DNA of 64,000 bases, from contig JARDYH010000005.1 in assembly GCA_029215795.1 (NCBI GenBank), forward strand, positions 41,794,001 to 41,858,000. The letters run 5' to 3'. Position numbers and translations under genes: made by a program. Source of the stretch: Anniella stebbinsi (Eukaryota; Chordata; Lepidosauria; Squamata; Anniellidae). How positions within the stretch are numbered: position 1 is the first letter of the stretch; the number at the start of each line of letters is the position of its first letter. Below are positions 10,707 to 21,075 of the stretch, in pieces. The notes beneath the pieces were generated by a model that was not told the DNA's origin, did not search any database, and worked only from the letters and a program-made list of their open reading frames with translations.

Positions 10707-10939
10707 ATTGCAAGCCATTAACATGGCTTTATAAAGCACAAATCATTCTTGCTAGACTAACCTACTTTCCTCTTTAAAGCTGGTTTAGAATACAAGGGAG
10801 GAGCGCAGTAGGGCATCTGGCCTAGTTGAACAAATCATCCTGAAAAGGAGGTTTGAGAAAGATAGACTAGGAGCAAATACAAAACAAAGATGGCTGTGCA
10901 ACCGGTTTGTTTGGCAAAATGCATACACACACGCTCAGG

Positions 10940-11553
10940 GAGTAGTGATGAAACCATGGCACAATCTTAGAAACTTACTACCACTGCTGCCACATCTCCC
11001 CATGCTGCTGTTGCTGGTCCCGGCAACAGCTCTTTGCCTTTCCACTTGCACGCCACAGGGCGCCCAGCCAGCCAAGGTCTTTCTCTTCAGCCACATTGCT
11101 GGAGGCCCCAGCCCTGGCTCCTTCTGCTTCGGGCCTCTGCTGCCTGCCTGCTCGCTAGCATTTTACTCTTCAGCAGGCGCACTGCTGCAGGCCCCAGCCC
11201 CGGTTCCTGGCCGGCCAGCCAGCCCCCATTTTTTTTCTGCTATTGGTGGGAAGGTGTGCAGGGCAAGTACAAGCTCCAGAGGGCCCTGGGGGAGAGCCTG
11301 GAAGTCGCATTTTGGATGTGCCAAAACACAACTTCCAGCCCCTCCCCTGGGCCGATCCGGGGATTTCCTTGGCCTGCGCGACCGCACCGGCTAAGGACAA
11401 GCCTGGGAATGCCCCTGGGAAGGTGGCAATTCCCAGACTTTGGACAAAATATGCCGATTTCCCCCGAACACCATTTTGATGCCCCGTTTCCAGACTTGTC
11501 CAGGGGAAACCAGATGTATGGTCAGCTAGCTCCATATCAATGCATCGAATCCT
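10940..11553 (-). mobile_element. Probable hAT remnant with GC-rich interior
   Basis: The right end 'CCAGATGTATGGTCAGCTAG' (about 11508-11527) resembles the CTGGTCAGCCTA terminus of family A and of the 16434 element. Upstream is a GC-rich block (11000-11400) with two overlapping open frames (149 and 175 codons), neither with a known domain. No left terminus or TSD was found. The interior could instead be a fragment of an unrelated GC-rich locus. Confidence 0.4.
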
Positions 11554-12744
11554 GGCTGTAAGAACCAGCAAAGGATTTCAGTCAGCATTGGTCCTCTATG
11601 GTATTGTACAGATGGCATGGACCAATAAAGTTGTATCTAGCCCTATTCAGAAGAATCTGAAGCAGAGAATGAGGGTGTTTCCGGATTAGGATTGTATCAT
11701 GCCATCACCCTGACTCATTCATGGAATTTTACAGGGGGTCCAGATGAGGACGCGTCCCATTTGTAACTCTTCCATGTTAACCCACCACTTCTCTTGACTT
11801 TTCTCTTGCAACTGAGAAGAACCTCAGGCCTAGAGGCCAAATTTGGGCCTGCCTGGGGTCCCAGTCTTGCCCTTTGGGATTCCCCAGAAGACCACGTCCC
11901 ATTGCTCTGGCCTCTTCCCCCCAATCACCAATTGTTTAATGGTTTCCTGGCATTTCTCCCATTCTAAACGGTTGAAATGCCTGTCCTAAACCTTACTGGC
12001 AGTAATGGCTTCCAGCTAAAATATGCTGACATGTTTGGTATTTTGCTCCAGCCCCCTCTTGCCTTCAGCCCAGCCCATCACTGGAATGTGGCCCTCAAGA
12101 GCTTCTCAAAACTGAATTTGGTTCTCAGGTTGAAAGAGTTTCAGTACCCCTGTTGTATGGGAAAGAGATGTAGCCACACTCCAGTGATCCGCCATCCACT
12201 TCTCAAAGACCCCATCGCTTGGTCCTTTCCTTCCTTAACATTTGCTTGGCCTTCTCTGATGAGAAGTGGTGGTGTTTGCTCTGTAGGGGTTGGCATCTGA
12301 TTGGGCCCAAACACCGTCTCCCACTGTGATGTCTCACTCCCTGAGCACCTCCCTTCTCTCAGGTTTACTCACTGCCAGAGAGGGATATGATACTATACTA
12401 CTGCAGGATACTATCCCCTTTTTTAGGATATATGAGTAAGGAACATTGTAACAGCTAAGCTGCTGCTGCCTGAGCTTGCTTCAAAGCAATACTTCATCAA
12501 TCCAGACCTTCTCTCTGCCCTGGAGGCACAATAGGAAAGGAATGTGAGAGAGGGCCTTCCTGGTGGCGGCTTCCAGGCTACTCCCAACCAAAGGAAGACA
12601 GGCTAGTTCCATGTCTGATGTCCTTTCACCAGCAGACAAAGACATTTGTATTCAGACTAGCTTTGTTTGCTGAGGGAGGTTTAACTGATGGATGCAGTCT
12701 ATTTCTTCATTTGATTGATGCATTTTAGACTATTTGTTTGTATG
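11554..12744. other. Possible old transposon-derived DNA, no gene
   Basis: Text such as 'CAGTAATGGCTTCCAGCTAA' and 'CCCATCACTGGAATGTGGCC' (11990-12100) resembles widely repeated reptile sequence, but I cannot assign a family. No exon-like conservation or splice pattern is visible. Confidence 0.35.
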
Positions 12745-12840
12745 TTTGAATTGTAGGTTTTTTTAAATCACACATTTTATTATTGTTAGCCACCTTGAGC
12801 ACTATTTGTAGTGGGACATAAATTTAATAAAGAAATAAGT
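12745..12840 (+). mobile_element. LINE 3' tail remnant
   Basis: 'TTAGCCACCTTGAGCACTAT' followed by 'GGGACATAAATTTAATAAAG' is the pattern of CR1/L2-type LINE 3' ends in squamates (gccaccttgagc ... ataaataaa). Only the last ~90 bp are recognisable. Confidence 0.5.
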
Positions 12841-12861
12841 GTCAATGGGAGATGGGACACT

Positions 12862-12999
12862 CAGGCCCTTTCCGCACCGGGATGGACCCCGGCTGCTGCC
12901 TGTGCTCCGATGGTGTGTATTAGGTACTTCTGGGATCGCCCTCTCTCCCTCTACACCCAGGGCTATCCCAGGCAAAACACCTGGTGTGGAAAGGGCCTC
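12862..12999. mobile_element. Short palindromic element K
   Basis: The left end CAGGCCCTTTCCGCACC is the near-perfect reverse complement of the right end GGTGTGGAAAGGGCCTC. The ~138-bp interior is GC-rich. It looks like a small MITE; no TSD could be confirmed. It sits 13 bp left of composite A2. Confidence 0.6.
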
Positions 13000-13332
13000 A
13001 GTGACATTAACCTAGGCTGACCAGATAAAATCCAGGTCAGGGCTCATGTAACTTTAACAGTTATAGAGAAAAGGGAATTTCAGCCAGAATCATTTGTATG
13101 CAATTAGTTCCTGGTGAAATTCCCTCTTCATCACAACTGTTAAAGTTGCAGGGGGCCTGCCTTCTTTTGTATCTGGTCACTCTAGTATAGTGCATGCACC
13201 TTTAACAGTTGTGATGAAGAGGGAATTTCACCAGGAACTAATTGCATACAAATGACACCGGCTGAAATTCCCTTTTCTCTACAACTGTTAAAGTTATATG
13301 AGCCCTGTCCTCCTTTTCAGATGGTCAGCCTA

Positions 13333-13437
13333 TTAAAAACAATCAGCCAAACATCAAAAACAGACCCGGAATCAATTAAAAACTCATCACATGCTGCTAA
13401 AGGCCTGGTGACAGAGACCTCCCACACTGCAAGTGAA
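13333..13437. repeat. 105-bp spacer captured between MITEs, copy 1
   Basis: It begins TTAAAAACAATCAGCCAAAC, continues with 'ATCAAAAACAGACCCGG' and 'CATGCTGCTAAAGGCCTGG', and ends GCAAGTGAA. The text resembles minus-strand LINE 3'-region sequence ('AAAATTAAAAAC...', 'AAATGCCTGGGAGTA') seen at 30915, 35108 and 41620. I infer that it is a captured LINE fragment. It is not related to the MITE arms. Confidence 0.7.
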
Positions 13438-13757
13438 TAGGGTGACCAGATAAAATCCAGGTCAGGGCTCATGTAACTTTAACAGTTGTAGAGAAAAGGG
13501 AATTTCAGCCAGTGTCATTTGTATGCAGTTAGTTCCTGGTGAAATTCCCTTTTCATCACAACAATTAAAGTTGCAGGGGCCCTGCCTTCTTTTGTATATG
13601 GTCACTCTAGTATAGTGCATGCACCTTTAACAGTTGTGATGAAGAGGGAATTTCACCAGGAACTAATTGCATACAAATGACACCGGCTGAAATTCCCTTT
13701 TCTCTACAACTGTTAAAGTTATATGAGCCCTGTCCTCCTTTTCAGATGGTCAGCCTA

Positions 13758-13862
13758 TTAAAAACAATCAGCCAAACATCAAAAACAGACCCGGAATCAA
13801 TTAAAAACTCATCACATGCTGCTAAAGGCCTGGTGACAGAGACCTCCCACACTGCAAGTGAA
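13758..13862. repeat. 105-bp spacer, copy 2
   Basis: By eye it is base-identical to 13333-13437, which shows that the duplication is recent. It differs only in its neighbours, MITE 2 on the left and MITE 3 on the right. Confidence 0.85.
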
Positions 13863-14190
13863 TAGGGTGACCAGATAAAATCCAGGTCAGGGCTCATGTA
13901 ACTTTAACAGTTGTAGAGAAAAGGGAATTTCAGCCAGTGTCATTTGTATGCAGTTAGTTCCTGGTGAAATTCCCTTTTCATCACAACAATTAAAGTTGCA
14001 GGGGCCCTGCCTTCTTTTGTATATGGTCACTCTAGTATAGTGCGTGCACCTTTAACTGCTGTGATGAAGAGGGAATTTCACCAGGAACTAATTGCATACA
14101 AATGACACAGGCTGAAATTCCCTTTTCTCTACAACTGTTAAAGTTACATGAGCCCTGACCTGGATTTTATCTGGTCACCCTACATTAACC

Positions 14191-16433
14191 TAAAAAGGGT
14201 TCTGTGTGTTTAGGAGCATGTACCTGCCTTTTCACTTTACATGCAGATTGCAGGGAATAGTGGCGTAAAATCAGCGTAGCCATGGCAGATACGATTGCCA
14301 TGTGAAGTGCAAAGTGGATCTTATGGGTGGAATCTTAAAGCAGTAGCCTAGATAAGTAAAACGGATATTATTAGTTTGTTTTCAGGGTTGGTGTGTGTGC
14401 GTACTTGATCCCTTTAAATTCATTGCTATCCTTCTCACAAAACATTCCCCTGGAAATTGCTTTGTGACCATGTAACAGTCCAGGCATCATATATTGAAAA
14501 CCACTCCCTAATTTCTACAAAGCAGGGTCATTTGTTATAGTTCTCATTTAAAAGCAAGGCACTAATGAACTGCAAGGGGTGGGGTGTTATATACACATTT
14601 TTGGGGGGTCAAGGCCTGGCACAGCATGCACATGGGAGTAGCTGGGGAACAGCTGTAACACAGTGCATCTCCTTTACCTGTGGTAATCCTATACACACTC
14701 ACATGCACACACTCACAGACATTTCAGCAAGGATCCCTTCCACTTCAGTACTAAGCGCTCTCTCATTTCGAGCAAAGGGAATATCCCCTAATTGTCCCCT
14801 GGGGAAATGGCTTTTATTCCATAGGGCAGAACCCAAAGAAACTCATAAAACAACACCAAGGGTCAGCACATGTCACGACTCCCTGAATCATTCTTTAGTC
14901 TAGTGTGTTAGAAAATGCTCTAATGCTTACAAAACAGCTAATAGACAACAGCTTTGGGTTCAGCTTAACAGCTACATGTAAATGGACTGGGAGACATTTG
15001 AGCAGACAAGCCACATTAATTTTTATAGTGCAACCCAAAGAGTAGAGATATTTCTTGACTATTTCGGGAATTTGTGGATTCTGAGAGAAGGACAGGCAGG
15101 GAGTTTGTTTGGAACAGGATTGCAAAACACACACACGCTACTGAAATATTTTTGTATGTCTATGTTTGTGCACTAGGCATGTTCAAATATCAAGTGCTCT
15201 GAGAAATTTCATGCTTCCCTGTTCCAGAGGAGAAGACAGCATGACCCCAGGAGAAGAGACCAGCTGCTTTGATTCTCTCTCCTTTAAAGCCTCCTTCTTT
15301 TCACAGAAATAAGCCTCAGAATTTTTTAATTAATTAATTAATTAATTTCTGGCAGGGCAAGTGGGGAAGAGGCACTGTTTAATTTATTAGGCCTTGCACA
15401 AAAAGACAAGCCCTCTTTCTAACAGGGCTAAGCAGCAGTCTGAGACACTTGCCAGCAGCTGTGTACTTTAAATTTAGCCATCTGCATTCTGGGACTGTGA
15501 GTTTAGCCCTGGTTTGTCTACTTAATTAAGCCCAAGGCAAAAGGCAGACTGGGGTCAAGTTAATCTTCTGTATTCCTAGGATTGGAAATTTCTATCAGGG
15601 AAGGGTGTTGAGAAGCCACCCTTAAAAGCACCATTTCTCACATGATGTATTTTAAACAATATTAGCACATGTCTGAAGCTTCATTCAGATGTAACATTTC
15701 TTTACTTGTTTTCAGAAAGGTAAAGCAGCAATAAAATGGCCACAGACCCCTAGCTTTGTAATGTGACAGTGTGTAGTCACATGTAAATCAAATGCATATG
15801 TTCTGCAAAGCTTCTTGACCATTCCCATGTTATGCAGTTTATGTCTGTAGTCATTTTATGGGTATTTTTCTCCTACTGACGGTGGTGTGATGTCAACTTG
15901 GGATATAATGTTGGAAGCACAAAGCAAACAGAAGTATTTCTTCACTAGCGATGGGGTGAAACTCCACCTGGGCCCACGAAGGCAGCAGACACCCCTGTGT
16001 CTGGCCCTCATGGGCCCCGACAGATGGGTCTGGCAGATTTTCACCTCATCACTGCCAAAGGACAAAGGGGGCATAGGTCCGGGCAGAACTCAGTTCCATC
16101 CTGAACTGCGCACACCCTTTGTCGATTTTCCCAAGGCTGGGGAAATTATGTATTTTCTCCCTCCACTCTAGTGGTGATTCTCCCCCTCACCATTGGTGGT
16201 GGTGGGGTAAAAACCCAAATTCTCCAAGGTTGGGGAAATCACATATTTTCCCCCTCCAATGGCATGATGATCATGGCCTTAAAGACCTCTTAAATCATTG
16301 GATTAAGAGGGCCTTTAAGGCCATGATTGAGACTGGGGGCAGGGAGGCAAAGCACACTTTCTGGGGCAATCGGAAAGCGTGCAATTCCCTCGGCATGCAT
16401 GTTTAGACAGAAAATGTTCAACAACGCCTAGCA
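14191..16433. other. Unique DNA without recognised gene
   Basis: No exon-like frame is seen. A (TTAA)n run lies at 15330-15350. Around 15880-16080, 94- and 72-codon frames on opposite strands overlap and match nothing recognisable. 'CTCCAAGGTTGGGGAAATCA' near 16222 loosely repeats 'CCAAGGCTGGGGAAATTATG' at about 16131, a short local duplication. Confidence 0.4.
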
Positions 16434-16951
16434 TAGGCTGACCAGATTTTAAAAGTCAAAATCCCGGTACCCCCCGCCCCCCCACCCAAAACAACCCCCC
16501 CACCAAGCCACCCCCCCAAAAAAACCCCAGCCTGGACCTACCGCCGGGTTCCTCCATCGCCCACGCGGCCGCGCGGGGTCCTCCACCGCCGCCCGCGCGG
16601 AAGAGGCGGGAGAGGGCTGGATCTGGAAGTGACGTAACCGGCCAGTTACGTCACTTCCGGATCCGGCCCTCTCCTGCCTGTTCCGCACGGCCTCTTGCCT
16701 TACGAGCCCGGCAGCGGTGGCGAAGGCGGCGGAGGAGCCCGGGAAGCGGCCGCCCCAGCAGGTAAGTGCCCCCCTTTGTGCTTACCTGCAGGGGCGTCCG
16801 CTTCCCGGGCCCCTCCACCGCCACCGGGTCTCGCTGCCACTGCCGCGTGACCCCCCGCCACCCCGGTTTTCCCCCGGTTGGCCCGGTTGGCCCGGTTGGC
16901 CCCTGGATTCCCGGTTAGGACCGGGAAATCCCTAGCCACCTGGTCAGCCTA
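16434..16951. mobile_element. hAT-like element (518 bp) with GC-rich interior
   Basis: Ends are TAGGCTGACCAGATTTT and CCACCTGGTCAGCCTA, with the exact TSD GCCTAGCA at 16426-16433 and 16952-16959. Termini match family A but the interior is unrelated and very GC-rich. It has a central palindrome at 16621-16662 ('GGAAGTGACGTAACCGG' against 'CCAGTTACGTCACTTCC') and facing splice-donor-like sites CAGGTAAG (16759) and CTTACCTGC (16782). A 10-bp repeat (CCCGGTTGGC, three copies) lies at about 16874-16903. No transposase is present. Confidence 0.9.
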
Positions 16952-16959
16952 GCCTAGCA

Positions 16960-17859
16960 TCCCCAGCCAGCATGGCGAGGACCTTCTTATGTTTAAACAT
17001 GTATAGAACTGCACCCTAAGCCCACTATTATTATTTTTGCTTATTTTTGATGCATTGAAAGTGCACAGCAGACTTCGTGATCTGTTAAAAACTGAAAAAT
17101 TGGTGCTTCAGAATTATAAGTTGAGTTGAAAGCTACCTGATATGCCTGTTTTTAAATCAAACTTTCAAACATTTCCCCATTTTAAAGGTGAGGGTTAGGT
17201 ACAGCAACCTACTGTTTATCATGTTGTATATAACATTTATACTGTTATTTTATAATGTTATTACCTTCTTTTTATAATGTTATTCCCTGGGATCCCCTTG
17301 GATTAAGGGTGGTTCATATAATTTTAGAATAAAATGAATAATAATAATTTTAAAGAAGTACAAATATATCTATTTTAAAATGTCATCTACAAATTTCCAA
17401 AGGTAAAAAATCACGTCTCCTCCCCCCCATTTAACACTTATGCTGAGCAAAGCCCCCCTAGGAATTTTATAACACAATTTTATTAACTTTCTGCAAGCTG
17501 CAGATTTCTACAGAAATGTGAATGTCCCAGGTAGGCTTTGCCTAAACCCATTCCTTAAAAATGACTATCCCAACATATCTCTGTAATGTACTCTTTCTAT
17601 AAATCTGGCTGGGAAAGTCCACCAACAATCCTGAAAGTGGAGGAAAAAAGTTTCCCATTCATCTTTAAAGATAGCTGAATTCTATGTTTTATTTTCCCTT
17701 ACATTTGTATTAACAAGAGGAATTAGCCCAAGCTTAATTATCAATGTGGCAGTCAATTCTATGGGTGTCTGTCCGGACCACATCAGATGCAAAGGAGGCT
17801 ATGACAATCTCTGTCTCCAGTTCCTCAGCCCTCCCCAATCTGTACTGAATTCCGCTTTC
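16960..17859. other. AT-rich unique DNA
   Basis: No gene or recognised repeat. Short 'TTTTATAATGTTATT' direct repeats occur near 17250-17285. Confidence 0.4.
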
Positions 17860-18004
17860 GGTGGAATTCACTGGCCACTCAATTTGCAAATACATATTTG
17901 TGTTTCCATATTATGTTTTAAGATTTTGTTTTTAATCTGTATTTTATTAATTAGCTGCCTTGGGTGCCATTTTTTGGTGGAAAGGAGGAATATTAAATAA
18001 ATAT
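17860..18004 (+). mobile_element. LINE/SINE 3' tail remnant
   Basis: 'AATTAGCTGCCTTGGGTGCC' followed by 'GGAAAGGAGGAATATTAAAT' and AATAAATATA is the squamate retroposon 3'-end pattern (gctgccttgggtgcc ... aaataaat). The body is not recognisable. Confidence 0.5.
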
Positions 18005-19289
18005 ATAAATGCATGAAACTCTAGACTATCACCAGTAATGCAACTGCACTATCAGGTCCTGAGTTATTGGATGGGAGAGTAGCCTTTCCAAAGAGAATAT
18101 AATCTTGTTGGGACTGAGTGGGGGTGTGGTGGGTGAGTAACTCATCCTAGTTTAAAATTTTTCTGGTGCCAGGAAAGATTCCAAAGAGAAAGCAAGTAAT
18201 AAAACAAAATCCGCAAAGCCTCATGAAATGGAGAGGCATTGCTCCAGGGCAAGGGGGTATCCTAGCTGGTCTTTGCAACATTTTCAGAATGTGCTACTAT
18301 GTCTACTATTGCCTCTAATTTTTACTGTATTTTGCCTGAAAACAAAAAACAAAAAAACATCGGCAACATTTATCCCAGTAAAAATATAATCTTCTTCATC
18401 CTATGACTCATAGGGAAACTTGCAGATGTAGACAAACTTATATGAACAGGTTCTTCAATGTTGCTGAGATAAGCTAGATCTAATAGCTGCAACCTGAAGA
18501 TAGACAAATGTAGTCCTTAAATAAGATACAGCTTCCTAATAAGGAGAGTGGCAGAGCTCTGGAACAGGGAGGTGATAGACTTCCTGTCACTTGGAATGTG
18601 TACAAGAAGATTGAATATCATGCATTCACCGCGGACTAAAGGGACTCCTAGTTATTGCATTCAATACCCTATCACATGCTACAACAAATCATAACATAAA
18701 ACGACGGAATGAAATGAATGATCTTATTTAAATAAATTACTTAAGTAACAACATTCATTTATTTAATATGTATGCATGTATGTAAATAAATAAATCTTCA
18801 AGAACATTTGAGAGGTAATTCAAAACGGAAAGGAAAGCCCGTGTTTCACAAATTAAAGCTGTCCATTCTTTATTCTGAGTGAACAAATCAAGACTTCTCA
18901 GAGGAGTGATGATCCTGTCCTAAATTAGTTTGTAATATTTCTTTTAGGTGCTGAAACGGATCACAGCGGTGACCAGTCACTAGAGATTTTTGAGGAATTC
19001 ACTCTTTGTGAATTCCAATATAATGACCCAATTCAACCTCTCAGATGAATGTGTGGATTGGATTTTAGCTATTTGCTAGATTACACACTTCTCTGAATGT
19101 TGGGATACAATTCTTGGCGGATGTACATATTTTGATAGAAAATAATTTCAAAAATATATATGTAATTGCAAAATTTCATGCAGATTATTTTTGCAGATTA
19201 ATGCATATTTTATGTATTTATTTAATCTTTTATTTCTCTATTCGTTTCCATTTTACAGTGATTCGAAAATAAAAATAAAAATACAAAGA
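18005..19289. other. AT-rich DNA with a CR1-like fragment
   Basis: At 18525-18620, 'GGCAGAGCTCTGGAACAGGG' and 'GTGATAGACTTCCTGTCACT' resemble the CR1 text '..agctctggaacag..gaggtggtggactctcctt..', a CR1 3'-ORF remnant on the plus strand. The rest is unique AT-rich sequence. Confidence 0.45.
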
Positions 19290-20868
19290 AATGTTACTAT
19301 CTTGATTGATTTTGAAAAATGGTTGTGGGGCAAGATGTCTTGGGCTGGGAAAATATTAGGGCTGTGCGCGGATCCGGATCTGGATCCCGAATCCAGAACA
19401 GATTGGGCTGACCTGGGCCTCCCAGATCCAGATCTGAACCAGATCAGATATGGATTGGACCGGATCAGATCCACGATCCGGATCTGATCTGGATCCATGC
19501 AGAGCCCTCCCTCCCACTCTCCCCGCTCTCTCCCTTCCTCCCCCAATCACCCTGCTTACCTGCAGCCTCCTCTGTGTCATCCCCCATCATCGATGACAGC
19601 TCTCTGCTTTCCCACTCATGCCGGGTGATGACATCAGCCGCTGTGATCAGCAAATGCAGCACTCTAATTGGTTAGAGTGCCACATTTGCCAGTCGTGGCA
19701 GGTGATGTCATCATCTGGCATGAGTGGGAAAGCGGCCGGCCAGCATCGATGATTGGGGATGACATGGAGGATGATGGGGGACGATGCGGAGGAGGCTGCA
19801 GGTAAGCAGGGCAATTGGGGGGAGGGAGCAGGGAGAGCGGGAGGGAGGGCTCTGCACAGATCCGGATCAGATCCAGATCCAGATCCAAGTCGGATCGGGC
19901 CCAATCTGGACCTGACAGATCGGGATCCGGATCGGATCGGAGGGTCCATGCACAGCCCTAGAAAATATCACAGGTAAAATGAACATACTGCCAATAGTAC
20001 TTTTTATTTTTGAATATTCCATTGCAGGTGAATGCAGTACCTCCTAATAAATGGCAAAAAATTAATATAAGATTTTATTTGGGCAGGACAAAATACTAGA
20101 CTTAATGCTCATGTGTTATGTCAACCTAAAAATTCAGTAAATTTAGCAATCCCCAGCATTAAATGGTATTATATAGCTCCTATGCAGTCTATGTTAAAAA
20201 ATCATCATTCAAATCAGGTAAAGATACAAAGACAGGATAGTAGAATTTAAAAACTAGTATTAAGACACTCTGGTTTTGAAATAAAAAGGTATAGAAGTGA
20301 TAAGGGCAAAATCCTTTTTTAGTATGTAATTTGCATAAAATCCAGAAATTATATAAGAATAAACTGAGCCCAGGATTTTCATCTCTTATTGCTATTAACT
20401 ATAATGAACAAACTGAAAATCAAGCAATATTGAATAATATGAATTTCTGGGAGAAAAATGATCTAATAGAGCTCAGAAATTTGTTTTAAAATTGTCATAT
20501 TAAAAGTTATTAAGTCGTTCTTGGGGAAATAGAACATACTCAAATCTCAGTTTTTAAAAACTTGCAGATTAGGCATATAATATACAATTTAATGTCTAAA
20601 TATGGGTCACTAAGAGATTGGTCTAGCTTTGAAGCAATAATATCATATGGGGTATGTAAGGGAACTCTAAGTCAATTTTTAAAAAATTATATCTAATCTC
20701 AATACGCAGGGCATAGAATTTTCAGAAGCCTCCAAGCTTGAAGGCATCATCTACTAGGCAGCAATCCCATAGGATAGTGCCCTAAATTTTGAATCCTTTT
20801 CCAGCAATCTATTTTTCCCTGGTCTCTTTTGTCTAGTGGTTTCAATCAGGTTCTTGCTTTTTAAAAAT
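19290..20868 (+). mobile_element. L1-like ORF2 remnant, split by B4
   Basis: Degenerate translation across the insertion resembles the C-terminal reverse-transcriptase region of L1. Upstream it reads 'SWAGKI'; from 19969 KMNILPIVLFIF follows. Near 20075 FIWAGQNTRLN, then LCQPKN and IPSIKWYYIAP, match the L1 pattern FIW.GKKPRI...L..PK..GGL..P....YY.A. Stops and frameshifts are frequent, so it is a dead copy. The upstream limit is approximate, and the last part (20500-20868) is only weakly supported. Confidence 0.65.
19357..19960 (+). mobile_element. Family B hAT-like foldback element, copy B4 (604 bp)
   Basis: It begins TAGGGCTGTGCGCGG and ends 'CATGCACAGCCCTA', with the exact TSD GAAAATAT at 19349-19356 and 19961-19968. 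Arms are rich in GGATCC and CAGATC. The middle is an inverted repeat of about 19555-19805 bounded by CTTACCTGCAG and CTGCAGGTAAG, with two TGATGWCATCA motifs (19626-19636, 19703-19713). This is the shortest complete B copy and shows the minimal module layout clearly. Confidence 0.9.
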
Positions 20869-20947
20869 TTTAACTGTTGTGATTTTTATGTTTATAGTGT
20901 TGCTGTTCCCTGCCTCGATCTGGAGGGAGAGGCGGGTTACAAATAAA

Positions 20948-20977
<30 letters not shown>
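20869..20977 (+). mobile_element. L2/CR1-clade LINE 3' tail with (ATT)n
   Basis: 'GTTCCCTGCCTCGATCTGG', 'AGGGAGAGGCGGGTTACAAA', then TAAATA(TTA)n. It is the same 3' terminus as at 5110-5192, so this is a separate LINE end next to the L1 remnant. Confidence 0.75.
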
Positions 20978-20979
<2 letters not shown>

Positions 20980-21023
20980 AGTGGATTATGTTGTGGGGGA
21001 TGAGGGGGGAAATAAAGAAATGA

Positions 21024-21040
21024 GACACACACACACACAC

Positions 21041-21075
<35 letters not shown>
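21024..21075. repeat. (CA)n followed by (TA)n microsatellite
   Basis: A run of ACACACAC leads through CATACATACATA into (TA)n. It is a compound dinucleotide repeat and likely polymorphic. Confidence 0.9.

Larger units (their letters stand above)
13013..14182. mobile_element. Composite hAT-like element A2: three MITEs and two identical spacers
   Basis: The whole 1,170-bp block is flanked by the exact 8-bp TSD CATTAACC (13005-13012 and 14183-14190). Inside are three family A MITEs (13013-13332, 13438-13757, 13863-14182) separated by two 105-bp spacers (13333-13437, 13758-13862), at a strict period of 425 bp. The outer ends are TAGGCTGACCAG and CTGGTCACCCTA. Inner MITE copies have no TSDs of their own. 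The simplest reading is that the outermost ends moved everything as one unit, with a tandem duplication before or after that move. Confidence 0.92.

Noticed and set aside
11034..11561. 175-codon plus-strand open frame
   Set aside because: It overlaps a second long frame, is GC-driven, has no recognisable domain, and ends in a hAT-like terminus.
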